Source: Bacteroidota bacterium (lineage in GTDB: Bacteria > Bacteroidota > Bacteroidia > Flavobacteriales > Flavobacteriaceae). Taken from it: DNA of 34,697 nucleotides. Shown here one piece after another: positions 10,303 to 19,581 of the stretch; the stretch's first letter is position 1, and each line of letters opens with the position of its first letter. Below the pieces are notes generated by a model. The model saw nothing but the letters and a program-made list of their open reading frames with translations, had not been told where the DNA came from and did no database searches. A program made the position numbers and the translations under genes. Location of the stretch: NCBI GenBank assembly GCA_947460615.1, contig CANHHG010000016.1:1-34697 (forward strand). The letters are read 5' to 3'.

Positions 10303-11043
10303 TTATTTTAAATTAATATCTAATGCAAAATTTGTAAAATTTTCCTTTGTCACAGTAAATTGAATTTTATTGGAACTAATCCTTGTATTTATTTGCACGA
10401 GATCTTTTAATGATAATTCTTTTAAAAAATTCATTTCAAAGGAATCTATTTGTTGATTCAATATTATTTCAGGGTTTATATAATCCAAGCACCATTCGAG
10501 ATATTTCACATTGTTGACATGATTTACAATATCTAAGTCGGATATAACAACTTCTTTTTCATTAATTTTATCTAAAGAATCACTAATAGTGATCTTTGAA
10601 AATCCAATTTCCGTAGCTTTACTCTCAGGAAATAATTCAAAGTGGGAAATAGGTAATTTTAATTCTTCTGGCCTTCTAATTTTAGTATTAAATACAACCC
10701 AGAAAGTTTCACAGCCTATAATTTTCTTTTCATTTAATTGAACTTCAATAGCTCTAACTGAACGAGAATTCTCAATACTGTAGATCCAAGTATTTATTTT
10801 GATTACATCTTTCCATTTGGGTAATTCTGTAATTTCAACACGCATTCTGCTTAATACCCATGCTTGATTGAATTCTTGCATATCAGAGAAACTTATTCCG
10901 CCCATTTCTGAATGTGCAGCAGCAGTTAATTGAATTAAATTACATAATTCAGTGTATTTTAAAAAACCGTTTGGATTGCATTGTGTAAAATTAATTTCCC
11001 AATTTTTACTAAATATTGATGTGAATTCATTTGAAATTGGCAT
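10303..11043 (-). CDS. Acyl-ACP thioesterase (FatA/FatB-like, double hot-dog)
   Basis: NWEINFTQCNPNGFLKYTELCNLIQLTAAAHSEMGG...QAWVLSRMRVEI; second hot dog DLDIVNHVNNVKYLEWCLDYI. Confidence 0.9.
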   Translation of the reverse strand: MPISNEFTSIFSKNWEINFTQCNPNGFLKYTELCNLIQLTAAAHSEMGGISFSDMQEFNQAWVLSRMRVEITELPKWKDVIKINTWIYSIENSRSVRAIEVQLNEKKIIGCETFWVVFNTKIRRPEELKLPISHFELFPESKATEIGFSKITISDSLDKINEKEVVISDLDIVNHVNNVKYLEWCLDYINPEIILNQQIDSFEMNFLKELSLKDLVQINTRISSNKIQFTVTKENFTNFALDINLK

Positions 11044-11044
11044 A

Positions 11045-11962
11045 TTATAGTTGATTGTTTATATGTTCCACGATATCATTTTTGTTTACATCAAAATCAA
11101 ACCATTTGGTGTCAGAGTTTCTTTTAAACCATGTTATTTGTCTTTTTGCAAAACGGCGGGTATTTTTTTTTATTTCCTCAATCGCAAAATCTAACGTTGT
11201 TTCATTATTAAAATAACTAAACAACTCTTTGTAGCCAACTGTTTGAAGTGCGTTTAAATCTCTTTGAGAATATGTATTTTTGGCTTCTTCTAATAGGCCC
11301 TCTTTCATCATAGTATCTACACGTTGGTTGATTCTTTCATAGATTACTTCTCTTTCTGCCTCTAATCCGATTAAAATAGGTTTAAAACTTCTTTGATTTT
11401 TATTTTGATTAATAAAGGAAGAATAGGGTTTTCCGGTTCCAATGCAAACTTCTACAAACCGCATCATTCTTTGAGGATTTAATAGTGTTTGAGGGTTATT
11501 TTGAGATAGTTCAGTATAATAATTAGGGTCAAGTTTTTTTAAGCTTTCTATTAAAAATTTAATCCCATTTAATTCGTATTTTAATTTAATATTTTCTCTG
11601 ATGGTTTTTTCTATTTCAGGAATAGCATCGAATCCTTTTAAAATCGCGTCAACGTATAATCCAGAACCTCCAACAAGAATTACAAAGTCATTGTTAGTAT
11701 AAAGTCCTTCAAGTTTTAAAATGGCTTCTTTTTCAAAGTCGCCTACGTTATAAACTTCAAATATTGATTTGTTATGAATAAAGTGGTGTTTTGCAGATGA
11801 AAGTTCTAATTGGTTTGGCACTGCTGTTCCAATAGTCATTTCTTTAAAAAACTGTCGGCTATCACAGGAAATAATTTCACAATTGAAATGTTGCGCTAAA
11901 GCAATACTTAAGGAAGTTTTTCCTATTGCGGTTGGTCCAACAATGGTGATTAAATATTTCAT
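11045..11962 (-). CDS. miaA: tRNA dimethylallyltransferase
   Basis: IVGPTAIGKTSLSIALAQHFNCEIISCDSRQFFKEMTIGTA; FAKRQITWFKRN. Confidence 0.97.
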   Translation of the reverse strand: MKYLITIVGPTAIGKTSLSIALAQHFNCEIISCDSRQFFKEMTIGTAVPNQLELSSAKHHFIHNKSIFEVYNVGDFEKEAILKLEGLYTNNDFVILVGGSGLYVDAILKGFDAIPEIEKTIRENIKLKYELNGIKFLIESLKKLDPNYYTELSQNNPQTLLNPQRMMRFVEVCIGTGKPYSSFINQNKNQRSFKPILIGLEAEREVIYERINQRVDTMMKEGLLEEAKNTYSQRDLNALQTVGYKELFSYFNNETTLDFAIEEIKKNTRRFAKRQITWFKRNSDTKWFDFDVNKNDIVEHINNQL

Positions 11963-12060
11963 ATTTTTTTGTCAGGATAAATGTCTAAATCCCATTTTAT
12001 TGATCGTAATGAATTTAAAGAAGGATTAAAACGTATAGCTGGAAATAGATTTAAATAAAA

Positions 12061-13422
12061 TTAGAATTTTACAATTTTCAATAATTTATTTTTACGAATT
12101 TGACTTTGAATAATATTTCTGGCATCCCGATTATTTTGCATAGGAATGATAATATTCTTAAGAATTTCAATTTTTTGAACTTGGTAATTTAGATCATAAA
12201 ATGCGTAACCTTTGTAAATTCCATTTTCAATTAATACAGCACTGCGTTCATGTATAGTTCTTCCTTTATCTTTAAGTATCATGTTTTGATCTTCAAAAGA
12301 ATTCTTTTTTAAGAACTCTTTCACTCTTAAATTGTATGTTTCTGGGTTTATTTCGCATATACACGCTCCGTCACATTCTTTAATTTTGTATTGAAAACAA
12401 GCCTCATTCGAAGCGTATAATCCAGTTAATTTTTGACATAGTTTATAGTCGGCAGTAATTCGGAATAGCGTATTTTTAGCTTCCTGCATAGTTGAAAAAG
12501 AAGTAATTTCTCTCTTTCTACCATCGGCTTTTTGTAATTTTAAATTTAAATAGCCATTTTTGTCTTCCTCGGCATACAATGCAATGTTGAACAGGTTCTT
12601 TCTTTGTGCACGATTGTATATTGGCTTATGAATTTTAATCTCTTCGCTTTCTTTTAACAATGCAATTAGTTCACTTCCGGTTTCTTCAAAGGTAACTTTA
12701 AAAACATCGGATTGTAGTTTAATTGATTTTTTGTCGATACCCGTAAAATGCTGATTAATTCGTTTTTTTATATTTTTACTTTTGCCTATATATATTATAT
12801 TACCTTCTTCATTATGAATATAATAAACGCCAGTATTTGAAGTAACACTTTCAATTATTGAATATAATTTTGGAGTGATTCCTTTCAGTACTTCTGTTTT
12901 AATTAAGTCTTTAACAATTGTCTTTTCAACGTCTTTTGCAAGTAATAATTGGAATAATTTTAGCGTTGCTAATGCGTCTCCACTAGCACGATGCCTGTCA
13001 GCCATTGGAATTCCAAGAGCACGAACTAGTTTGCCTAAACTGTGTGAAGGTTGTTCGGGTAATAATTTTTGGGATAATTCTACAGTGCAAAGGGTTTGTT
13101 TATTGAAATCGAAACCTAATCTTCTAAATTCTGTTCGTAATATTCGATAATCAAAAGCCGTATTATGTGCTACTAAAACGCAGTCATTCGTAATTTCAAT
13201 TATTCGTTTTGCAACTTCGTAAAACTTGGGAGCACTTCTTAGCATCGCATTGTTGATGCCTGTTAATTTCACAACGAAAGGTTGAATAGGAATTTCAGGA
13301 TTCACCAAACTGATAAATTGATCTACAACTTCATAGCCGTCAAATTTGTATATGGCGATTTCCGTAATTCCCTCTTCGTTGAATTGTCCTCCAGTGGTTT
13401 CTATGTCGAGAATGCAGTAAAT
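12061..13422 (-). CDS. DnaQ-like 3'-5' exonuclease domain fused to GIY-YIG (UvrC/Cho-like) nuclease; proposed ATT start at 13422-13420
   Basis: The ORF track starts at a TTG (13308), but the frame is open upstream and encodes (I)YCILDIETTGGQFNEEGITEIAIYKFDGYEVVDQFISL, the ExoI motif of the exonuclease domain. GIY-YIG: GVYYIHNEEGNIIYIGKSKNIKKRINQH. Confidence 0.88.
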   Translation of the reverse strand: MYCILDIETTGGQFNEEGITEIAIYKFDGYEVVDQFISLVNPEIPIQPFVVKLTGINNAMLRSAPKFYEVAKRIIEITNDCVLVAHNTAFDYRILRTEFRRLGFDFNKQTLCTVELSQKLLPEQPSHSLGKLVRALGIPMADRHRASGDALATLKLFQLLLAKDVEKTIVKDLIKTEVLKGITPKLYSIIESVTSNTGVYYIHNEEGNIIYIGKSKNIKKRINQHFTGIDKKSIKLQSDVFKVTFEETGSELIALLKESEEIKIHKPIYNRAQRKNLFNIALYAEEDKNGYLNLKLQKADGRKREITSFSTMQEAKNTLFRITADYKLCQKLTGLYASNEACFQYKIKECDGACICEINPETYNLRVKEFLKKNSFEDQNMILKDKGRTIHERSAVLIENGIYKGYAFYDLNYQVQKIEILKNIIIPMQNNRDARNIIQSQIRKNKLLKIVKF

Positions 13423-13445
13423 GATTTTAAATTTTAAAGTTATTT

Positions 13446-14084
13446 TTAACGTCCACCAAAGATACTACTTCCAATTCGAATCATAGTACTTCCGCGCTCA
13501 ATTGCAAGTTGGTAGTCGCCCGACATTCCCATTGATAATGTGTTTAGATTTTTCAATTGATCAAAGATTGATTTTAAATGGTCGAATTCTTTATTGATTT
13601 GGATTTGGTTTTCAGTAAATGTTGCCATTCCCATTAAACCTATTATTTGGATGTTATTCAGATTATTAAATGATTCTGAACCTAATAAATCATGTAGTTC
13701 AACTTCATTTAAACCAAATTTTGTTTCTTCTTCTGCAATATGAATTTGTAACAAACAGTCAATAATTCTATTATTTTTAAGAGCTTGTTTATTTATTTCC
13801 TCTAATAATTTCAAACTATCCACGCCGTGAATCAAACTCACGTAAGGAGCCATGAATTTCACCTTATTCGTTTGAATGTGACCAATCATATGCCATTGAA
13901 TGTCTTTGGGCATCAATTCCCATTTTTCGGTCATTTCTTGGATTTTATTTTCTCCAAAAATGCGTTGGCCAGCATTGTAGGCTTCCATCAAATCGGCAAC
14001 GGGTTTGGTTTTTGAAACAGCAACTAGGGTTACATGTTCAGGTAGCGAGGATTTTATTTTGAGTAGGTTATCTTTTATTGACAT
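13446..14084 (-). CDS. yggS: YggS family pyridoxal phosphate homeostasis protein
   Basis: VTLVAVSKTKPVADLMEAYNAGQRIFGENKIQEM...WHMIGHIQTNKVK...SMGMSGDYQLAIERGSTMIRIGSSIFG. Confidence 0.96.
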   Translation of the reverse strand: MSIKDNLLKIKSSLPEHVTLVAVSKTKPVADLMEAYNAGQRIFGENKIQEMTEKWELMPKDIQWHMIGHIQTNKVKFMAPYVSLIHGVDSLKLLEEINKQALKNNRIIDCLLQIHIAEEETKFGLNEVELHDLLGSESFNNLNNIQIIGLMGMATFTENQIQINKEFDHLKSIFDQLKNLNTLSMGMSGDYQLAIERGSTMIRIGSSIFGGR

Positions 14085-14095
14085 TTAATATTCAA

Positions 14096-14986
14096 TTATG
14101 AAAGGAATTGTTTTGCGATTTTCTCTGCTTTTTTACTTTCGCTATAATCATAAAAACCTTCACCAGATTTAGATCCTAATTTTCCTGCACGAACCATGTT
14201 AACCAACAATGGGCAAGGAGCGTATTTTGGGTTTTTGAATCCATCATGCATTACATTTAAAATGGCCAAACAAACGTCAAGTCCAATAAAATCTGCTAAT
14301 TGTAGTGGCCCCATTGGTTGTCCCATTCCTAATTTCATAACCGTATCAATTTCATAAACACCAGCCACTTTATTGTATAAGGTTTCAATCGCCTCATTTA
14401 TCATTGGCATCAAAATTCTATTGGCAACAAATCCTGGATAATCATTCACTTCAACGGGAGTTTTTCCTAGTTTTTCAGATAAGTCCATGATGATTTTTGT
14501 AACTTCATCAGAGGTATTATAACCACGAATAATTTCTACCAATTTCATTATTGGTACAGGATTCATAAAGTGCATTCCGATAACTCTTTCAGGATGAGCA
14601 ACTACAGATCCTATTTGAGTAATTGAAATAGAAGAAGTGTTGGTTGCCAATATGGTATTGTGAGGACAAACGTCATTCAGTTGCTTGAAAATATTCAATT
14701 TTAAATCTACATTTTCTGTTGCTGCTTCAACTACTAAATCCACACCTACAACGCCATCTTTTATGTCGGTATAAGTGATAATATTTGAAATAGTTTTGAG
14801 TTTGTCTTCTTCAGAAATAGTTCCTTTTGCCACCATTCGATCCAAATTAGTAGCAATTGTCGCCATTCCTTTATCCAAGGATTTTTCAGAAATATCAATC
14901 AGTTTAACGGTAAATCCGCTTTGAGCAAAGGTGTGAGCAATACCATTACCCATTGTTCCGGCTCCAATTACAGCAATTATTTTCAT
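14096..14986 (-). CDS. 3-hydroxybutyryl-CoA dehydrogenase (3-hydroxyacyl-CoA dehydrogenase family)
   Basis: IAVIGAGTMGNGIAHTFAQSGF NAD-binding; GMHFMNPVPIMKLVEII; C-terminal domain DYPGFVANRILMPMINEA. Confidence 0.95.
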   Translation of the reverse strand: MKIIAVIGAGTMGNGIAHTFAQSGFTVKLIDISEKSLDKGMATIATNLDRMVAKGTISEEDKLKTISNIITYTDIKDGVVGVDLVVEAATENVDLKLNIFKQLNDVCPHNTILATNTSSISITQIGSVVAHPERVIGMHFMNPVPIMKLVEIIRGYNTSDEVTKIIMDLSEKLGKTPVEVNDYPGFVANRILMPMINEAIETLYNKVAGVYEIDTVMKLGMGQPMGPLQLADFIGLDVCLAILNVMHDGFKNPKYAPCPLLVNMVRAGKLGSKSGEGFYDYSESKKAEKIAKQFLS

Positions 14987-14989
14987 ATA

Positions 14990-15955
14990 TTATTTATTAA
15001 AACAATCAATTATTTGATAAGCAACTCGAAGAGCATTAGTACCTTGTTCTAAAGTAACTACAGGAGTTGTATTATTATTTATGGCGTCCGCAAAAGAATT
15101 TAATTCATCCAAAATAGCATTATTTTGTTCCACCTCAGGATTTGCAAAATAGATTTGTTTTTTTACACCCTCAGCATTTTGTAAAATCATATCAAAATCT
15201 CCAGGAACCTCGGGAGCATATTTCATTTTTACGACTTCACATTTTTTCTCAAGAAAATCAACAGAAATATAAGCGTCTTTTTGAAAGAATCTTGACTTGC
15301 GCATGTTTTTCAATGAAATTCTGCTCGCCGTTAAATTGGCGACACAACCATTTTCGAATTCTATTCGGGCATTTGCAATATCCGGAGTTTCACTAATTAC
15401 AGAAACACCACTTGCATTTATTAATTTTACTTTAGAAGGAACTACGCTCAAAATAGCATCGATATCGTGAATCATTAAATCTAATACTACGGGAACATCA
15501 GTACCACGAGGATTGAATTCCGCTAATCTATGCGTTTCAATAAACATTGGATTTTCAATCATATCCTTTGTGGCAATAAATGCAGGGTTGAATCTTTCCA
15601 CGTGACCTACTTGTCCTTTTACATTGAATTCATTTGCTAAAGCAATTATTTCTTCTGCCTCTGCAACAGTATTTGAAATGGGTTTTTCGATAAACACATG
15701 TTTTCCGGATTTAATAGCCACTTTAGCACATTTATAATGAGAAAGAGTAGGGGTAACAATATCCACAACATCTACGGCGTGAATTAAAGTTGCAATAGTA
15801 TTAAATTGTTTGTAACCAAATTCATCAGCAATTTTTGCCCCATTCTCCTGATTTTCATCATAAAAACCAATCAATTCGTATTTATCTGATTGTTGTAATA
15901 ATCGTAAATGTATTTTTCCGAGATGCCCCGCACCTAAAACTCCTACTTTTAACAT
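14990..15955 (-). CDS. Gfo/Idh/MocA family oxidoreductase
   Basis: LKVGVLGAGHLGKIHLRLLQ; KHVFIEKPISNTVAEAEEII; GHVERFNPAF. Confidence 0.93.
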   Translation of the reverse strand: MLKVGVLGAGHLGKIHLRLLQQSDKYELIGFYDENQENGAKIADEFGYKQFNTIATLIHAVDVVDIVTPTLSHYKCAKVAIKSGKHVFIEKPISNTVAEAEEIIALANEFNVKGQVGHVERFNPAFIATKDMIENPMFIETHRLAEFNPRGTDVPVVLDLMIHDIDAILSVVPSKVKLINASGVSVISETPDIANARIEFENGCVANLTASRISLKNMRKSRFFQKDAYISVDFLEKKCEVVKMKYAPEVPGDFDMILQNAEGVKKQIYFANPEVEQNNAILDELNSFADAINNNTTPVVTLEQGTNALRVAYQIIDCFNK

Positions 15956-16076
15956 AATTAAGTATTTTCAACAAAAATAGCAATAAATTGATAATAAATT
16001 AATGCATTTAAAATTAAATCTATCAATTGAATTAACAATTACTTTCTTAAATTTACAGAATAAATATTGATTAGTT

Positions 16077-16718
16077 TTGAAAGATACATCCAAGCATCAA
16101 GGACTTAGAAATCAGCTCGTAAAATTATTGCAAGAAAAAGGTATTACAGATAAAAATGTACTTAAAGCCATTAGTGCTATACCGCGCCATCTGTTTTTAA
16201 ATTCAAGTTTTGAAGATTATGCCTATCAAGATAAAGCGTTTCCAATTGGCGCAGGACAAACAATATCACAGCCTTATACAGTAGCTTACCAAAGTCAGTT
16301 ATTAGAAGTTAAAAAAGGGGATAAAATTTTAGAAATTGGAACAGGTTCGGGGTATCAAACCGCTGTTTTGCACTTGATGGGTGCTAAGGTTTATAGTGTA
16401 GAAAGGCAAAATGAGTTGTTCAAGCAAACATCAGCGTTGTTGCCAAAGTTAGGAATCCGCCCCAAACATCTTTCCTTTGGGGACGGGTATAAAGGATTGC
16501 CAAATCACGCTCCATTTGACAGTATTATCGTTACTGCTGGTGCCCCAACAATACCAAAACCACTAATGGCGCAATTAAAAATAGGAGGGAAGTTGATTAT
16601 TCCCGTTGGAGATGAAAATCAAATTATGATCAAGTTGATTAGAAAAAATGAAACCCAATTTGAGAAACACGAGTGTGGTGATTTTAAATTCGTGCCCTTA
16701 TTAGAAGATAAAAAATAA
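16077..16718 (+). CDS. pcm: Protein-L-isoaspartate O-methyltransferase, TTG start
   Basis: AFPIGAGQTISQPYTVAYQSQLL; LEIGTGSGYQTAVLHLMG. TGA stop lies three codons upstream of the TTG and no suitable ATG follows. Confidence 0.94.
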   Translation: MKDTSKHQGLRNQLVKLLQEKGITDKNVLKAISAIPRHLFLNSSFEDYAYQDKAFPIGAGQTISQPYTVAYQSQLLEVKKGDKILEIGTGSGYQTAVLHLMGAKVYSVERQNELFKQTSALLPKLGIRPKHLSFGDGYKGLPNHAPFDSIIVTAGAPTIPKPLMAQLKIGGKLIIPVGDENQIMIKLIRKNETQFEKHECGDFKFVPLLEDKK

Positions 16719-16721
16719 AAC

Positions 16722-16750
16722 AATAAACCCAGAAATATTGGGGGTTTATT
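16722..16750. terminator. Bidirectional terminator between pcm and the Fic gene
   Basis: AATAAACCC (16722-16730) pairs with GGGTTTATT (16742-16750); overlaps the 3' end of the Fic gene. Confidence 0.7.
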
Positions 16751-17795
16751 CTCCTATAATATTTAAATAACGCTCCAAACTTTCTTTCTCAATTTGAGCT
16801 ATAAACATCAAAAAATCTTCTTTACTGTTTTTTGTTTGAGCTGTTTCAAGTGCACTGTAATATTGTATTCTATTTTCATAATCTCCTTTAATGTTTGCAA
16901 TTACATAACCATGCTGGAGCAAAATTAGGTTCATTATTAAGCGAGCACTTCTACCATTTCCATCAATGAATGGATGAATGGCGACAAGTCTTTCATGAAG
17001 TTCAGCGGCTAAAATAACCGGATGTAATCTCTTTTTGTTGGATTCATACCAAATAAAGAAGTCTTCCATTTCTTTGACTACTTGAAATGGTTGTGGTGGT
17101 AAATGCGAACTTCCTTTAATCATCACTTGTACTTTTCTATATTTGCCAGCCTCTTCGGCTTTAATACCTCTTAAAATTAAGTTGTTAATCGAGAGCACTT
17201 CTCGCTCATTTAAAGGAAAATTTTGTTCTATTAATTGTTTAATGTAAACAATTGCCTCTTGATGATTGATAACTTCAAGGTGCTCTCTCATACTTTTTCC
17301 TGAAATAGTCAGTCCTTCATTTATAACTAAATCTGTTTCTCGAAGGGTTAAAGTATTTCCTTCAATTTTATTACTTTCAAAGGTATATTCCAACTCTAAA
17401 GCTTGAGCAATTTTAAAGTTATCCAATTTTTTTATAGCATCCAGTTTGGCTTTCAAAGCATCTATTTCATTGATGATTGTTGTTAAATTATTGGAAATAT
17501 TTCTTTTAGTAATACCGTAATTATTTTCAACTTCTTCTCTAATAATATTCATTGCTTTTAATGCAAATTCATCGTTTCCAATTTCATTTAATAATTTTTC
17601 TTTAAACCAAGCTATCATTATTGATTCAAGATCTATTTCTAATAGTGACGCTAATTTTATTACTTGTTCTTTAGTAGGCTTTCTTGAACCACTTTCAAAT
17701 TTACTAATAAGAGCTTGATCGATACCTAAGAGCTGTGCTACCTCTCTAGTTTTTAATCCTTTTTTTTCTCTAGCTACTTTTAATAGAATTTTCAT
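16746..17795 (-). CDS. Fic family protein with N-terminal XRE-type HTH domain
   Basis: HTH: REKKGLKTREVAQLLGIDQALISKFESGSRKPTKEQVIKLASLL; Fic motif HPFIDGNGRSARL; inhibitory-helix-like motif SNKIEG. Confidence 0.95.
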   Translation of the reverse strand: MKILLKVAREKKGLKTREVAQLLGIDQALISKFESGSRKPTKEQVIKLASLLEIDLESIMIAWFKEKLLNEIGNDEFALKAMNIIREEVENNYGITKRNISNNLTTIINEIDALKAKLDAIKKLDNFKIAQALELEYTFESNKIEGNTLTLRETDLVINEGLTISGKSMREHLEVINHQEAIVYIKQLIEQNFPLNEREVLSINNLILRGIKAEEAGKYRKVQVMIKGSSHLPPQPFQVVKEMEDFFIWYESNKKRLHPVILAAELHERLVAIHPFIDGNGRSARLIMNLILLQHGYVIANIKGDYENRIQYYSALETAQTKNSKEDFLMFIAQIEKESLERYLNIIGE

Positions 17796-17810
17796 TATTA
17801 ATTAAATTAA

Positions 17811-17820
17811 TGTCAAGACA
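17811..17820. promoter_or_regulatory. Perfect palindrome TGTC-AA/TT-GACA upstream of the XRE-Fic gene, candidate operator
   Basis: tgtcaagaca (TGTC-N2-GACA), 16 bp upstream of the start codon, next to near-palindromic ATTAATTAAATTAAT. Confidence 0.35.
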
Positions 17821-17856
17821 GATTTAGTCATATATTTTTGAAAAAAAATACTTTTT

Positions 17857-18309
17857 TTAATATTCTTTTTTTATTCTTTCTAAATCTCTTTTGGTATCTT
17901 GTTCTTTTAGTGATTCTCGCTTGTCATATGTTTTTTTTCCTCTGCAGAGCCCAATTTCTAATTTGGCGATCCCTTTTTCATTGGTAAATAATTTTAAAGG
18001 TACAATTGTGAGCCCTTTTGCTTGAACACTTCGTTCCAGTCCTTTTAGTTCTCTTTTGTTTAAAAGTAATTTTCTTTCACTTCGAGCTTTGTGATTGAAT
18101 TGATTTCCGTAGGTATATTCTTCGATGTAGGTGTTGATTGCGAATAATTCTAAACCGCTAAATTCACAAAAACTTTCTGTGATATTTGCTTTACCAAGGC
18201 GTATTGATTTAATTTCCGTTCCGGCTAAAACTATTCCGGCAGTATAGGTTTCGATTATTTCATAATCAAATCTGGCTCTTTTGTTTAATATGTTTATAGT
18301 TTTTAACAT
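17857..18309 (-). CDS. smpB: SsrA-binding protein
   Basis: [72 protein letters not shown]. Confidence 0.97.
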   Translation of the reverse strand: MLKTINILNKRARFDYEIIETYTAGIVLAGTEIKSIRLGKANITESFCEFSGLELFAINTYIEEYTYGNQFNHKARSERKLLLNKRELKGLERSVQAKGLTIVPLKLFTNEKGIAKLEIGLCRGKKTYDKRESLKEQDTKRDLERIKKEY

Positions 18310-18393
18310 CTAAATGCAAATGTACAATAACAATTCATTAGTTTTGTTGGTATTCAAGATCTTTTTACCTCTTTAATTACACCAATTTATTTT

Positions 18394-18609
18394 ATGTCAA
18401 ACAATAATTCTGATCCACTTCATGGTGTTACCCTTCAAAAAATAATGGATCATTTAGTTGATTATTATGGTTTTGAGACCTTAGGGGAGCTGATTAAAAT
18501 AAAGTGTTTTACTTCCAATCCTAGTATAAAATCAAGTTTGACTTTTTTGAGGAAAACGGATTGGGCTAGAAAAAAAGTTGAAGAATTGTATATTAAATCT
18601 TTACGATAG
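18394..18609 (+). CDS. VF530-like DNA-binding protein (DUF2132 family)
   Basis: DPLHGVTLQKIMDHLVDYYGFETLGELIKIKCFTSNPSIKSSLTFLRKTDWARKKVEELY. Confidence 0.88.
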   Translation: MSNNNSDPLHGVTLQKIMDHLVDYYGFETLGELIKIKCFTSNPSIKSSLTFLRKTDWARKKVEELYIKSLR

Positions 18610-19476
18610 TTTTCTGTGTTTCCAACGTTTATGAGTCCACAGATAATATTCTGGTTGTTCATATATCTGTTGTTCAACCAATTTTAAAAATCGATCAGTA
18701 ATTTCGTAATTGGGTTCTTCTTTAGCATTTTCTGATAATACTTCTAATTCCGCTTCATAAAAACCTCTACCTAGTTTTTTTGTTCTTAAGAAAAGAACAT
18801 TCATATCGTATTTTTTTGCCAACATTTCACCTCCAGTATGAATTGGCACTTCAATACCCATAAATTTATTCCAATGAAAAAAGGAACCTAATCGAGGAGA
18901 TTGATCACTAATTAATCCATACAAACTCAATTTATTATTTCTATAATTGTTTCCCATTTCTGGAATTGTCTCTTTTGTAGTTATTAATGTAGCCTTAAAT
19001 TTAGATCGAATGTCGCGAACCAGTTTGTCAAAATAGCGATTATTGATTTTTTTATAAACGGCATAACCTTCAAATGAAATTTTGCTATTTATTGAAATTG
19101 CCCATTCATAACTTGCATAGTGAGCACAAAGTAAAGCGATACTTTTTCCTTTTTTCTCTAAATAGTCATAGACTTCTATATTTTTAAATTTATACCTTCT
19201 TTCCATTTCACTTTTCGAGATAGTCAGTGTTTTGATCATTTCTAAAAAAACGTCACACATGTTTTGATAGGACTTTTTCTCAATAATCAATCTTTCTTTA
19301 TCAGATAAATGGGGAAGTGTTAATGCTAAATTCTCTCTTACAATTTTTTTTCTATAACCAATAATGAAGTAGGTTAAAATATAAAACCCATCTGAAAGAA
19401 CATATAATAATCTAAATGGGAGTATAGAAATACACCATAAGATAGGATATAGGAATATATAAATTAATAATTGCAT
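18601..19476 (-). CDS. Lysophospholipid acyltransferase family protein (LpxL/HtrB-like)
   Basis: LLCAHYASYEWAISI (HX4[D/E]-like), DQSPRLGSFFHWNKFMGIEVPIHTGGEMLAKKY, YEQPEYYLWTHKRWKHR. Confidence 0.9.
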   Translation of the reverse strand: MQLLIYIFLYPILWCISILPFRLLYVLSDGFYILTYFIIGYRKKIVRENLALTLPHLSDKERLIIEKKSYQNMCDVFLEMIKTLTISKSEMERRYKFKNIEVYDYLEKKGKSIALLCAHYASYEWAISINSKISFEGYAVYKKINNRYFDKLVRDIRSKFKATLITTKETIPEMGNNYRNNKLSLYGLISDQSPRLGSFFHWNKFMGIEVPIHTGGEMLAKKYDMNVLFLRTKKLGRGFYEAELEVLSENAKEEPNYEITDRFLKLVEQQIYEQPEYYLWTHKRWKHRKLS

Positions 19477-19581
19477 TCGTATATAAATTTTTACAAATAT
19501 ACATTAAATAATTTTTTTCATATCGAATCTCTAATTCTAAAAAACTATCTTTACTTTTCAAATGTTTCTAAATTTATTTCT

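Noticed and set aside
12875-13150. 91-aa plus-strand ORF
   Set aside because: Antisense shadow of the exonuclease/GIY-YIG gene.
16072-16079. TAGTTTTG as a -7 promoter element for pcm
   Set aside because: Overlaps the TTG start codon itself, so transcription would begin inside the gene; probably chance.
19471-19581. N-terminal 37-aa extension of the rhomboid protein
   Set aside because: Would overlap the divergent acyltransferase start and promoter; ATG 19582 begins the natural first TM helix.
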